Source: Anaeromyces robustus (Eukaryota; Neocallimastigomycota; Neocallimastigomycetes; Neocallimastigales; Neocallimastigaceae). From it: 25,000 nt of DNA. A program made the position numbers and the translations under genes. The notes beneath the pieces were generated by a model. The model ran no database searches and was not told the origin of the DNA. It was given only the letters and a program-made list of their open reading frames with translations. Shown one piece after another: positions 1 through 10,600 of this stretch (position 1 is the first letter of the stretch; each line of letters starts with the position of its first letter). The DNA lies in the NCBI GenBank assembly GCA_002104895.1, contig MCFG01000245.1, positions 55,001 to 80,000 on the forward strand, in the 5' to 3' direction.

Positions 1-135
1 AATGAAGAAGAATAATTATTTTTTTTAATAAATTATTAATTAATAATAATAATATTATTATTTTTTTATTTTTATTACAGATTAAATTCTCCAAATATAT
101 TTATTATTTAAAGTAAAGCTTAATTCTTAAATAAC
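1..135 (+). promoter_or_regulatory. 5' leader of the cold-shock gene, with probable leader-intron acceptor
   Basis: A pyrimidine-rich stretch ends in ATTACAG at 74-80. It looks like a splice acceptor 55 bases before the ATG at 136, so a 5'UTR intron whose donor lies left of the window is likely. Three other genes here show a similar arrangement. No upstream coding exon can be judged because the window begins here. Confidence 0.4.
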
Positions 136-2238
136 ATGTCCTCACCAAGCAATAGAAAAACTGGTCACGTTAAATTCTTCAATAGTCAAAAAGGTTTTGG
201 GTAAATAATATAAAAATTTTTTAAATATTATAAAAATATATATAGAAAAATAACTAATAAAAAAAAATAAAAATAAAGACAAATAGAAAGACTAAAAAAC
301 AAAAAACAAAAATATATATATATATAATAAAAAATGTGGAATTAATTATATTTTTTTTATTTACATAAAAAAAAAGTTTTATTATTCCAAATGAACCAGT
401 TGAAGGAGGAGCCCAAGCTGAAAGTAAGAATTAAAAAAACTCAGATGTTGAAATTTTAATATGCAATAAATAATAATAAGTTTAATAAATCAACCCTTTA
501 ATTTATAATATTTGAATTAATTTTTTTTTAAAAAAAAAATTAATTAAAGTATACATATACATATAAAAAAATTGCGATAATATATAATATCAATATAATA
601 CATAATAAATACAGAATAATATATTCAATTACCATAATAGTAAATTAGTTAAATTAAATTTAGATCCCTTAATATAAATCAATAAATCATAAATAAATAA
701 AAAAAAAATTTTTTTTTCCAATAAAACACTTTTAAAATAAATAGAAATAGAAATAGGAATATTATTACTAAATACAAATAAATATTAATAATAGTAATAA
801 TAATGAAAATAATGAAATAAAAATTTGCAAAATTAATAATATTAACAGTTAGTGAAAAATAGATAAATACATAAATATAATTATGGCAGTGAATTAATAT
901 TAATATGAGCTAATAATAATAATAATAATAATAATAAAACTATAATATAATTATTTAATTTGTTGTTATTGTATATTAATAAAATATTATATATTTATAT
1001 ATATATAAAAAGTTTTTGTACACCATACATCAATTTATAATAATGGAGGTTTTAGAAGTTTAGCTGAAGGTGAAGAGGTATAATTTGATAAAATATACTT
1101 ATATATTAAAATTTAAATTTTTATAAAAAAATAATTATTAAGTTAATTATTAATAATTTATTAATATACAATAATAAAGGTTGAATTTGATCTTGGTATG
1201 TATTTGAAAATATATTCAGGTTTTTTTTTTTTATTTTTTAAATAAATTAATTAAATATTAAATATATATTATCAATTATATATCAAATAAAAAATACAAT
1301 AAAAAATATAGTTCAAGGTCCAAAAGGTCTTCAAGTAAGTATCAATAATAAAAAATAAAAAAAAAAAAGAAAAGAAAAAATAAAGATAAAAAAATAGAAA
1401 TAAAATTTATTAATTATATAAAAATATGTATATAATTTTTAAATATTATATAATAGGCTACTAGTGTTACTGGTCCAAATGGTGGACCTGTTAAAGGAGA
1501 TCCAAGAGCAGGACGTCAAAAGTATTTAATTATATGATTTTAATTATATATATATATATATTTTAAAATAAAATTATTAACTGCATTTTTTTTTTTCTAT
1601 TATATTTTATTATATTGTGATTTTTTCTTCTTTTCTTTTTCTTTTTTTGTTTTCTTTTTTTTTTTTTTTTTCTTTTTTCTTTCTTTTTTTTTTATATTTT
1701 ATTTTAATTAATTTTAAATAAAAAAAATAGTAATATGAATCAATTTAATAATCAATTCAGAGGTAAATATATAATGAAACAATTATATAGATAATTATTA
1801 TTTAAGTATTTATAATAATATATCATATATAAAATACTAAATATTAAAGGTGCAGGCTATTGGCAACAACAAGGTAATTTCAATGGTAATGGCAATTTTA
1901 GAGCTGGATTTAATCAACAATTTGGTAATCAATTTGCACCAAATGGTCAATATTTCTATTCACCACAACAATTCCAAGGACAAAATCAACAAGCATTTAC
2001 TACACAAAACGCTAATCAATATATACAAGCTACGCAAGCAGGCTTTAATCAATATCCTGCTAATATGAATGCAATGAATACTATGGGTACAATGAATGCT
2101 ATGAACACTATGAATGCTATGAATGCTATGAATGCTATGAATACAATGAATACAATGAATAATATGAATTCTATGAATACTATGACAAATATGTCAACAA
2201 TGAATAATATGAATAATATGAATACAAAAACTCATTAA
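136..2238 (+). CDS. Cold-shock domain (Y-box-like) protein with Met/Asn-rich tail
   Basis: Predicted 233-residue nucleic-acid-binding protein. Exons: 136-200, 377-423, 1013-1077, 1180-1195, 1312-1334, 1457-1521, 1731-1762, 1850-2238; all introns are GT-AG, the phases join cleanly and the stop is TAA. The cold-shock domain spans about residues 9-90. It carries RNP1 (KGFGFI) and RNP2 (IFVHHT), then the Y-box style ending VTGPNGGPVKGD, so this is a eukaryotic Y-box-type domain rather than a short bacterial Csp. The domain is cut by five or six introns, with exons as short as 16 and 23 nt. From about residue 105 the protein is Gly/Asn/Gln/Phe-rich, then a run of M-N-A/T-type triplets to the end (KTH). 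Likely role from the family: single-stranded RNA binding, mRNA packaging or translational control in the cytoplasm. The tail resembles prion-like or condensate-forming tails (inference). Start chosen as the first ATG before the conserved GHVKFFN. Confidence 0.88.
1588..1692 (+). repeat. Long polypyrimidine tract in intron 6 of the cold-shock gene
   Basis: T-rich, C-interrupted tract about 40-140 bases upstream of the acceptor at 1730. It could strengthen acceptor recognition or be simple T-tract drift. Confidence 0.6.
2060..2228 (+). repeat. Coding 9-bp minisatellite (ATG-AAT-NNN) in the cold-shock gene
   Basis: Roughly 15 imperfect copies of ATG AAT GCT/ACT/ACA/AAT in frame, encoding Met-Asn-Ala/Thr/Asn triplets. 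The unit is a multiple of three, so copy-number change alters only tail length. Confidence 0.85.
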
Positions 2239-2780
2239 TAATTAAAAAAAAAAAAAAAAGAAAGAAAAGTAAATTAATAATTACATTTTTTTTTAGTTAA
2301 TTAATATTTGTTGACATAATTATTTTTTAATTGATAAATATTTAATTTTTTTTTTTTTTTTTTTATTTTAAAATTAATATTATCAATTTTTTTTTTAAAT
2401 ACATATTTATTGACGTTTATAATTTTAATTTGATATTTACCCTTTTTTATTTTTAATGTTTTTCTTTTAATTTTTTTTCTTTTAATATTTTTCATTTCAT
2501 TTTTTTTTTTTTTAAATGAAATTAATAATTATAAAGACATATATACAAAATATATATTAAATATTTAATAATAAATATTTTTGTGTGTTGTGTATATATA
2601 TAAGATATATATATATATAAACAAGAAGAAGAAAAAAGATAATTAGGAAAAAAAAAAAAAAAAGAAAAGAAAAACATTTAATTTTTAATATTTGTAAAAT
2701 ATGTTGTTAAAAGCTAAATAATTTTCATCATTCATTAATTACTTAACAAAGCTCTTAGCGATATTTAACATACAAAATAA

Positions 2781-2849
2781 TATATTAATATATTTTTTAT
2801 TTAAGTAATTATATTCTATATTAATATATTTTTTATTTAAGTAATTATA
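2781..2849. repeat. 36-bp tandem duplication (two identical 33-bp copies)
   Basis: Positions 2781-2813 and 2817-2849 are identical over 33 bases and are separated by TTC. This is a recent-looking local duplication in non-coding DNA. Confidence 0.9.
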
Positions 2850-3440
2850 GCATTTTTTTAATTTAAAAATCATCTAATAATTAAATATATAAATAATTAA
2901 TATTAGTTAATCATTATTAAGAAAAAAAAAATTTATTTAAGTGAACATAAATAAGTTTTATAATGATAGTAATCATAAATTTATAATTAAATAATCATAA
3001 TATATATATATATATATATAACCATAATAAAGATTAATAAAATATTAAAAAAAAAAAAAAAAAATTAAGTGAAATAAAAATAGTAATAATAATGAAGAAA
3101 ATCTATATATTTAAAAAGAAATATATTGAAATTAATTACCAACAACAACAAAAATAAAACAAAAAAAAAAAAAAAAAAAGAATGATAACAACAACAGTAA
3201 CAACATCAACAAAAACAACAACAACAACAAAAAAAAAAAATATAAAAGACAATTATATACATTTTATATACATTAAAAAAAACATAAAATTATTCAATTT
3301 TTGTTAATATTATTATAATGTAAATTTATCATAATAATTTATCATCATATTCATATAATAATAATGAACATAAACATAATTATAAATATGGTCATTATAT
3401 CGTTAAAATATTAAGATTAAACATTAATTGTAATATTAAT

Positions 3441-3790
3441 TAAAAAGAAAAAAAGAGAAATAAACAAAAAACAAAAACAAAAACAAAAATCGAATATAAA
3501 AATAGAATAAGGAACAAAAAACAAAAACAAAAACAAAAACAAAAAAAAAAAAAAAAAAACGAAAAATATAAAAACAATAAATGTAAAAACAAAAAACAAA
3601 AAACAAAAAACAAAAAATAAAAAACAAAAAACAAAAAATATAAAAATGAAAAATATAAGAACAAAAGACAAAAAACAAAAAACAAAAAACAAAAAAACAA
3701 AAAACAAAAAACAAAAAACAAAAAAAAAAGAAAAAAAAAAAACAAAAAAAAAAAAAAAAACAAAAAACAAAAAACAAAAAAACAAAAAGG
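3441..3790. repeat. (CAAAAA)n / (CAAAAAA)n simple-sequence tract
   Basis: About 350 bases almost entirely of A with a single C every 5-7 bases on the + strand, and occasional G or T. The opposite strand is correspondingly TTTTTG, which produces meaningless Phe-rich open frames in three registers. Confidence 0.9.
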
Positions 3791-4174
3791 AAAATATATT
3801 TATATAAAATATTTATTATATATATTATAAAATATATATATATATTTAAATATAATTAGTATATAAATATGAAAGAAAATATATAGATATATAAAAAAGG
3901 GAAAATTCAATTGCTATCATTATTTTAATAGAGTAATTAATAAATGTCAGTAATTATGGAATTAGTTGTAACATCATCAATTATTATTTATTATATTTAA
4001 TTAGTTCAATTTAGTTTTTTAATTTAGTTTTTTTAAAAAAAATTTTTTTTTTTAATGAGTTCAATTATATGTATAATTTTTTTTCAAAAAAAAAATAATA
4101 AATAAAATTATAAAAATTAAAAAAAAAAAAAAAAAAATAAAAATTTCAAAAAACTTATTATAAATATGATATAG

Positions 4175-4196
4175 ATTTATGTTTTTAAACATAAAT
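4175..4196. repeat. Perfect inverted repeat, 10-bp arms, 2-bp spacer
   Basis: ATTTATGTTT, TT, AAACATAAAT. It lies about 640 bases upstream of the eL28 ATG and just before the probable leader exon, so it could be a cruciform or a dimeric factor site. AT-rich background makes chance palindromes fairly likely. Confidence 0.6.
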
Positions 4197-4320
4197 TTAT
4201 GTATTTATAATATAAATTATTGAAAATTTTTTTGTCATGCTTATTTCATGAATTTTATTACAATCAAATATGATAATTTCTAAAAATTCATTAAAATGAT
4301 TGGTTAATTATTTATTTACA

Positions 4321-4401
4321 CACTTTCAATAGTCAAAATCAAAATGATTTCAAGAACAGTATTAATCACTCTTTTTTTTCATTGTTACAGTGTAATAGAA
4401 G
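4321..4401 (+). promoter_or_regulatory. Probable 5'UTR exon of the eL28 gene
   Basis: A less AT-biased stretch (CTTTCAATAGTCAAAATC and on) runs to AGAAG at 4397-4401 and is followed by a possible GTTAAT donor. It would pair with the ATTATAG acceptor ending at 4825, placing a leader intron of about 420 bases directly before the ATG. The donor is not optimal, so the exact boundary is uncertain. Confidence 0.35.
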
Positions 4402-4478
4402 GTTAATATGAATTTTTTTTTTAAATGTTATTTTTTTTTATATATTAATTTTAATAATATATATATGTTTGTGGATAA

Positions 4479-4590
4479 ATGATGTTTTATAATGGAATAT
4501 GAAATGAAAATGATGAATTTTTTTTTAAATGTTAATTAATATTTAATGGATTGATGATTTTTGTCCAAAGTTATCACTGAATACCAATAT
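4479..4590 (+). ncRNA. Possible C/D box snoRNA in the eL28 leader intron
   Basis: The presumed leader intron contains ATGATGT (4479-4485), a perfect C-box match ATGATGA (4510-4516), a C'-like TTGATGA (4551-4557) and a D box CTGA (4577-4580) in the right order. The stretch before the D box (GTCCAAAGTTATCA) could be the rRNA guide. No clear D' box or terminal stem was found, and no rRNA target could be assigned by eye. Intronic C/D snoRNAs in ribosomal-protein and translation-factor genes are well known, which is the reason for listing it. Confidence 0.25.
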
Positions 4591-4665
4591 CTTCTTAATG
4601 GATGAATAACAATATTTTTTATTTTAGTATATGTTTTCAAGAAATTTTATATATATGATAATATG

Positions 4666-4678
4666 ACGTTCCAAACGT
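4666..4678. promoter_or_regulatory. Short inverted repeat ACGTTCCAAACGT
   Basis: ACGTT and AACGT arms flank CCA. It is a rare G/C-bearing element in AT-rich surroundings, about 160 bases before the eL28 ATG, probably inside the leader intron. It may be a protein-binding site; nothing else supports this. Confidence 0.25.
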
Positions 4679-4835
4679 ATTCTAAAGAAAAAAAAAAATA
4701 AAATTGGAAGAAAATAATATTCGAGAAAATTATTTTTTTTTATTTTGGATATAGAGAATGGAAATGAACATAAAATAATCTATAACAGTAAATACTAATT
4801 TTAATACTATAATATTACATTATAGGATAATCAAC

Positions 4836-5719
4836 ATGTCTGCTGATCTTGTCTGGCAAATTGTTAAGAACAACAACTCTTTTCTTGTTAAGAAATGCGG
4901 TGCCCAATTCTCCTCTGAACCAGGAAACCTTATGAATGTTAACTCATTCAAATGTAAGATATTTATTGGATGAATATAATTAATATATAATATGATAAAT
5001 AAAGGTTAATTTAATAAGATAATGGAAGAATGATATTAAATTAATTATTATATATTATATATATATTATAATATATTTTATTATTGATATATAAAGACTC
5101 CGGTATTGCTAACAACAAGGTATATATTGTTATTATAATTAAATATATATTTGACAAAACATCAAAATAAAACATAGAAAGAATGAATATTTATTATATA
5201 AAAATATTATATAAAAATATTATAAATGTATATTATTAGGCCGTTATCATTGGTTCTACTGAAAAGGGTGTTTCCGTTGCCACTACTAAGGCTTCCACCA
5301 AGAACCTCAAGACTGCTGCTGTCGAACTTAAGAAAGGTGCTCGTCCTTCTGCTGTTGCTGTAAAGAACATTCTCAAGGGATACCGTCCAGATCTTTCCAA
5401 GGTTAGTAATTTAAAAATATTTTTTAATTTATATATAAATATTTGAAAATATAAATTTTGCATCATGCTAGAACCCATTTGGATTCGTAACATGAGAACT
5501 GGGCGTATATTTGGTGCTAAATTATTACCATAGAAGAATAAAAAATCTTTAAATATTTAATAATATATATATATTTGAATTATTCTAATGGTAAAATTTT
5601 CTTCCTATATAAAAAATTAGGCTGCTGCTGCTCGTGTTTCTGCTATCCTTAAGTCAAAGAAGCCAGCTAAGACCATCAAGAAGAGAGAACAAAAGGGTGT
5701 CCGTAAGGTCAGAGCCTAA
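4836..5719 (+). CDS. RPL28: 60S ribosomal protein eL28
   Basis: A 133-residue component of the large ribosomal subunit. Exons: 4836-4953, 5097-5119, 5240-5401, 5621-5719; phases 1, 0 and 0 join without a stop, ending in TAA. The protein opens [20 protein letters not shown], matching the eL28 start (W-x-I-V-K-x-N-S-F-L-V-K), and continues with NSFKYSGIANNKA and a Lys/Arg-rich C-terminus ([13 protein letters not shown]). Length agrees with the family (about 130-140). Codon use differs sharply from the other genes: AAG, GTC, ATC and GCC are frequent, as expected for a highly expressed gene, and the exons stand out as G/C-richer islands. The start is the first ATG after the presumed leader-intron acceptor at 4825. 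Confidence 0.93.
5402..5620 (+). other. eL28 intron 3 with unusually structured, G/C-richer core
   Basis: The 219-base intron contains a core (about 5455-5532) clearly richer in G/C than the other introns, including the mini-palindrome GCATCATGC. A long imperfect stem can form between about 5520-5539 and 5579-5598 (near 18 pairs, including TTACCA with TGGTAA). No convincing C/D or H/ACA box set was found. It may be a structured intronic RNA, an alternative exon or a remnant. Confidence 0.35.
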
Positions 5720-6541
5720 ATTAATGGAAATTTAAATGTTTAGAAATTGTTATCTTGAAACAAGAATAAACTATAAAAATATAAAAATTAATACAGTTCA
5801 ATACAGTACAATTTTTCATAAATAAAGTGTTTTATGGAATTATTTATACAAATTTAAAATAAAATAATACATGAATAATTTTTAATTTTAATTTGAATAA
5901 TGAATATTAATTTTGTAAGGTAAACTGGATTTTAAGAAGAAATTAAGAATTGAAAATATAATTTTAAAAACAAATATATATTAAATTTTGTAAATCATTA
6001 AATTCAGGAAAGCAATGAATTATAATTTTATAATTTTTAGATTTATGAAAACCAAAAACGTAATATTTTATTATTAGTAATATAAATTTATTATTTTATA
6101 TCAATTTTTTTTTTTCTTTTTTTACAAATACAAAACAAAACAAATTGATATATTCTCGAGTATCTTTTATTTTTTTTTTTATTTATATTATTTATATTAT
6201 TAATATTAATAATAATTAATAATAATAATAATAATATTGTTATTGTTATTGATATTGCTATTTTATTTTATTTTATTTTTTTGATATTTTTAATTAGTTT
6301 ATTATTTATATATAATTAAATAAAAATATAAATAATAAACTAAGATAAGTCGTAATTTTGAATGTAATAAAATAATTGATAAGAATTATTAAGTATTTAA
6401 GAAAATTAAAAAAAACGAATTTAACACATAAAAGAGGGTTATATATGTTTGGAATGTAAAGGGAAATTTTAGAATAAAAAAATGTTTTAAGTTATTTAAT
6501 TTTTTACCCTATTATTTCGGTAACTTTTTTTTTTTTCTCAC

Positions 6542-6550
6542 TATAAATAT
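6542..6550 (+). promoter_or_regulatory. Candidate TATA element
   Basis: CTATAAATA follows a T-rich tract and precedes about 80 bases of relatively complex sequence. It could drive a distant muniscin leader exon or an unannotated transcript. TATAAATA also arises easily in AT-rich DNA, so support is weak. Confidence 0.2.
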
Positions 6551-6943
6551 CTTCTTTTATAAATTCATATCTTGCTTTTTTAGATAATCTTAAATACTTA
6601 AAATAAGTGACTGAAGTTTTTGTTGACAAAATTAATAATAATAATATTCATATATATTTTAAAATATTATATCTTAATATTTGTAATATAAAATAAAATT
6701 TATCTCAAATAAGAATCATAATATAATTTATTTAAATCTTTGTCCTTAATTAATTAATTATGTTTCAACATAGGCAAGGAGACCAATTTAATTTAAAAAA
6801 AAATAAATAATTTATTATAATTATTATTGATTTAATGAAAAAAATTATATAGAAAAAACATATATAATTGATTTAATTAATTAATTAATTATATCATTTT
6901 AGTATATTTATTTAATTAAGATATTTTATTTATTTAATCTAAT

Positions 6944-6977
<34 letters not shown>

Positions 6978-7169
6978 ATATCATTTATAATTATATATAA
7001 ATTATAGTTTTAGTTTTATGTAAAACTGGAAAAATTTCATATATTATTATTTATTTTTTTAAATATATATAATTTTAATTGATTATGTATAAATTTTTTT
7101 ATTTCTTAGTATTTTTCCATTTTCAAATTACACAATAACAATTTAATATTTCGATTTAATATAAATATT

Positions 7170-7192
7170 AATAAATAAATAAATAAATGAAA

Positions 7193-7231
<39 letters not shown>

Positions 7232-7237
7232 ATGAAA

Positions 7238-7312
<75 letters not shown>

Positions 7313-7337
7313 GTAAATAAATAATAAATAAATAAAT
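7170..7337. repeat. (AAAT)n tetranucleotide microsatellite
   Basis: About 40 units of AAAT/TAAA, with the same interruption (ATGAAATAA) twice, about 44 bases apart. This suggests internal segmental duplication of part of the array. Confidence 0.95.
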
Positions 7338-7678
7338 ATTACAAAATAATTTTTTAAAATTATTACAAAATTGTTTATAGCAGATAATTAATTTATTATA
7401 TAATAATTATAAGATAAATATTTATTTACAAAAAACAAAGTATATTTTTTTTTTAAAAAACAAAGCAAATTTAAAGAATTTTTTATTTTTATAGAATTTA
7501 TAATGTAATTATTTAAAAACTTATAAATAAATAAATAAATAAAAAAATATAATATTTATTAAATATTAATTTAAATCTTAACTTTTTTTTTTTTTTTACC
7601 ATTTTAATATTTTTTTATATTAATTATATATATATATCAAGTATTTAATTTTGCATTGCTTTTTATAATAAATAAACA

Positions 7679-10600
7679 ATGAGGTATTCAGAAATATTGA
7701 AAGTAAGTAGTAAAATATCAAATAAATAAATTGTAATAAATATTGATTTTTCTTAATTATTATTCTTATTTAATAAAAATGTTAAATATTTTATATTTCT
7801 TTAAATTATAAGTGAAAAATACTCGAGAAATTATTTTTAATATAAAAATATTATAAAAATTAAATAATAAATAAATGAATAAATAAATAGTAATTCAAAA
7901 ATAGTATAGAAGTTATAAAAAAGAAATATTTTGAAATAACATATAATAATTTTTATATAGATATTAATAATGTTGAAAATTATATATTTATATATGAAAT
8001 ATTTTTTATTATTACTATTTTAACTAATTTATTTATTTACTTATTAATTCATAAATAATATTATCTTGTATTTTTCTGGTTATTTATTATTATTTTGTAT
8101 TTATATTTATATTGTAAATTTCAAAAATAAAAAAGAATGATGATCCTACAAATTCTTTAAATTTATTAATTAAAAGAGTAAACAAAGGTAAAGCCTTTGA
8201 CGATGAAATTGCAGGATTTTTAGGTGAAAGGTGAATGTTATATAATTTATAAATTATAAAGGATTTATTCAAGAGCTTTTTAATTAAAAAACAAATAAAA
8301 TAAAATAAAATAAAACTTGGATATTAAATTAAACATTTATTTTAATAAATATTTAAAGAGTGCTAATTGAAGAAAAATATTATAAAGATTTATTAAGATT
8401 GACTAAGAAACAAATAGCAGTAGATGACAATTTTATGGGGTAAGTTTAAGTTTATATTTATAAGAATCTAAAAATATTTATCTTAATAAATATATAAAAA
8501 TTTTTATTACATATTAATATATGTAATAAAAATTATGATATATATAATCAAATAGTGGTTTTGGATGTGTTTATAAGGAATACATAAATATTTCTTCAGC
8601 CTTAGCTGAAATTCATAAAAAATTAACAGATGTATTAGCTGCGGCAGAAGTGAAAATGAGAGCTAGACTTACTATACAAGATTTAGCAAAAATAAAAACT
8701 GTAATTAATTAAAAATTTGTAAAAATTTAATTTTTGATATATATTAAAAATTACGAAAATACTAATTTTAACTATTTTAAATATATAATATTTCATATTT
8801 TACAATTTTATTATCATTTTATCATTATCATTATCATTATTATTGTTATTAAAAGAATGAAACTAGTTTTAGAAAACAAATTAAAGCATTAAATGAAAAA
8901 AATTCAAAAATAAGAAAGGTATTATTATAAATAATTTAATTAGTAATAAGTTAATAATAATATAATTAAATATAATTATTTAATGTATGATATTAACAAA
9001 TGAAATATTATACTTTTTAGTATGAAGATAAATTAAAAAAGAAAAGTTCTTCTCATTATGGTAATTAGGAAAAACAATAAATCAAAACCAAAAGAATATA
9101 AATAATAAAATAAAATAAAATAAAATAAAAAAATATATAATATAATATTGTATAATATAATATAATATAATATAATATAATAAAATAAAAAAAAAAAAAA
9201 AAAAATAAATAAGATAAAACATATTTTATATGTTTATATTTCTAATTGTTTTTTTAATAATTAAATTTTTTTTTTTGTTAATTGTAATTATAATAGAAAA
9301 AAAATTATCTGATGCAACTCAATCTTATCAACAATTAAGAGGTCAATATGATTGTGAAGTTAATCCTTTCTTTGATGTAAATATTAAATTTTTATTATAT
9401 TGCTTTTTTTCAAGTATAAAATTGTATATTATAATTATTGGTACAATTTATAATTACAATATTAAATAACTAATTAAATATAATAAATATTTATAATTAA
9501 ATTAGGATATTGAAAAATCTGATGAATTTCGAATGACAAATATGAAAGATATTTTCCAATATTTAAATCATAGTGAAAAAGAAATATATAATCAATATAA
9601 TAATGTAAAATATATAATATATATATATATTAATATTAAAGAAATATTAATTTTAAAGCTATATATAATATAATATTTACATTATATATATATTAATAAC
9701 AATTAATTTATTGTAATTAAATTAGTTAACTGATGTATTTGAATCTAGAATCCAAGATCTTGATATTGATCTTGAAATAGAACATTATTGCTCAGAACTT
9801 TTACAAATTTCACAAAATAGTATATATAAAATATGTTCATTTATATAGATATATAATTATTATTGTTTTATTTTATTTATAACATATAATAATAATTTTT
9901 TTATATATAAATATATTAATATTATTTCTTTTAAAAGGAAACTTCGTTTCAGATACTGCAAGCTATCAAACTACTAATAGGTAATTTAAATATATATTTA
10001 ATTAAATATATATACTATTCAATAATTTTTATTTTATATAATAAATTAGTATTAATATATATAATATATACAATAAAGCTCTCTTAACCTTGAAGTAAGA
10101 GAAAAAGATAGTATTAAAGGTGGAAGTATTGCAGCAAGTATTCGTTCAAGATCAAGTTCTTTCCATAAACCAGCTTCACCTGTTTCATCTTCATTTGAAA
10201 ATACAATTGCACCACCACCAGAAGTTGATGAAGAAGGTTATTCAATACCACCTCCAGTACCACAACCATGGGCAATTACTGAAGAACCAGATGAAACAAA
10301 TAGTATAAATGATAATGATGAAGATAATGATGGTTTTGGTCAATTAGAAAATGAAACTATGTAAGTATTATAATATTTATTCATTTTTTATAGTAGTTAA
10401 TACATTTTAAAGGTTAATGATAAAAAAAATTAATATCTTAAATATCTAAAATATTAATATTTATATTAAATTACCTTTTTTTTTCTTTTTTTAATTTATT
10501 TTATTTTAATTATTTTAAATTTAAAGTAATAGAAAATTAAAAATTGAAATTAAGAATGAAGTTATTAAAGATGAAAATGTTGATAATGATGCTAAAGAAG

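Larger units (their letters stand above)
2239..4320. other. Low-complexity intergenic region, no gene seen
   Basis: About 2.1 kb between the cold-shock gene and the leader of eL28. It holds T and A homopolymers, TA runs (around 3000-3020), a CAA-type patch (3140-3230), a 36-bp tandem repeat (2781-2849) and a CAAAAA tract (3441-3790). The open frames in it are poly-Phe, poly-Lys or poly-Ile low complexity without any family resemblance. No tRNA or rRNA pattern was recognised. Confidence 0.7.
5720..7678. other. Intergenic region between eL28 and the muniscin gene
   Basis: Nearly 2 kb of AT-rich sequence with no coding potential seen. It holds a less AT-biased patch at about 6420-6640, ATTT/AAAT runs around 6945-6975 and 7170-7337, and a short AAAT array near 7527. 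The eL28 3'UTR and the muniscin promoter must lie here. Confidence 0.6.

Noticed and set aside
3417-3785. Three overlapping minus-strand open frames of 107-122 codons
   Set aside because: They are Phe-rich readings of the CAAAAA simple tract in all three registers, with no sign of a protein family.
5236-5493. Minus-strand open frame of 85 codons over eL28 exon 3
   Set aside because: It is antisense to a conserved coding exon and runs into an intron; it has no recognisable domain.
7170-7337. CRISPR-like or satellite array
   Set aside because: The unit is a 4-bp microsatellite without spacers.
9230-9469. 79-codon + strand open frame as a separate small gene
   Set aside because: It reads intron sequence on both sides of muniscin exon 7 (9297-9376), which fits the F-BAR frame.
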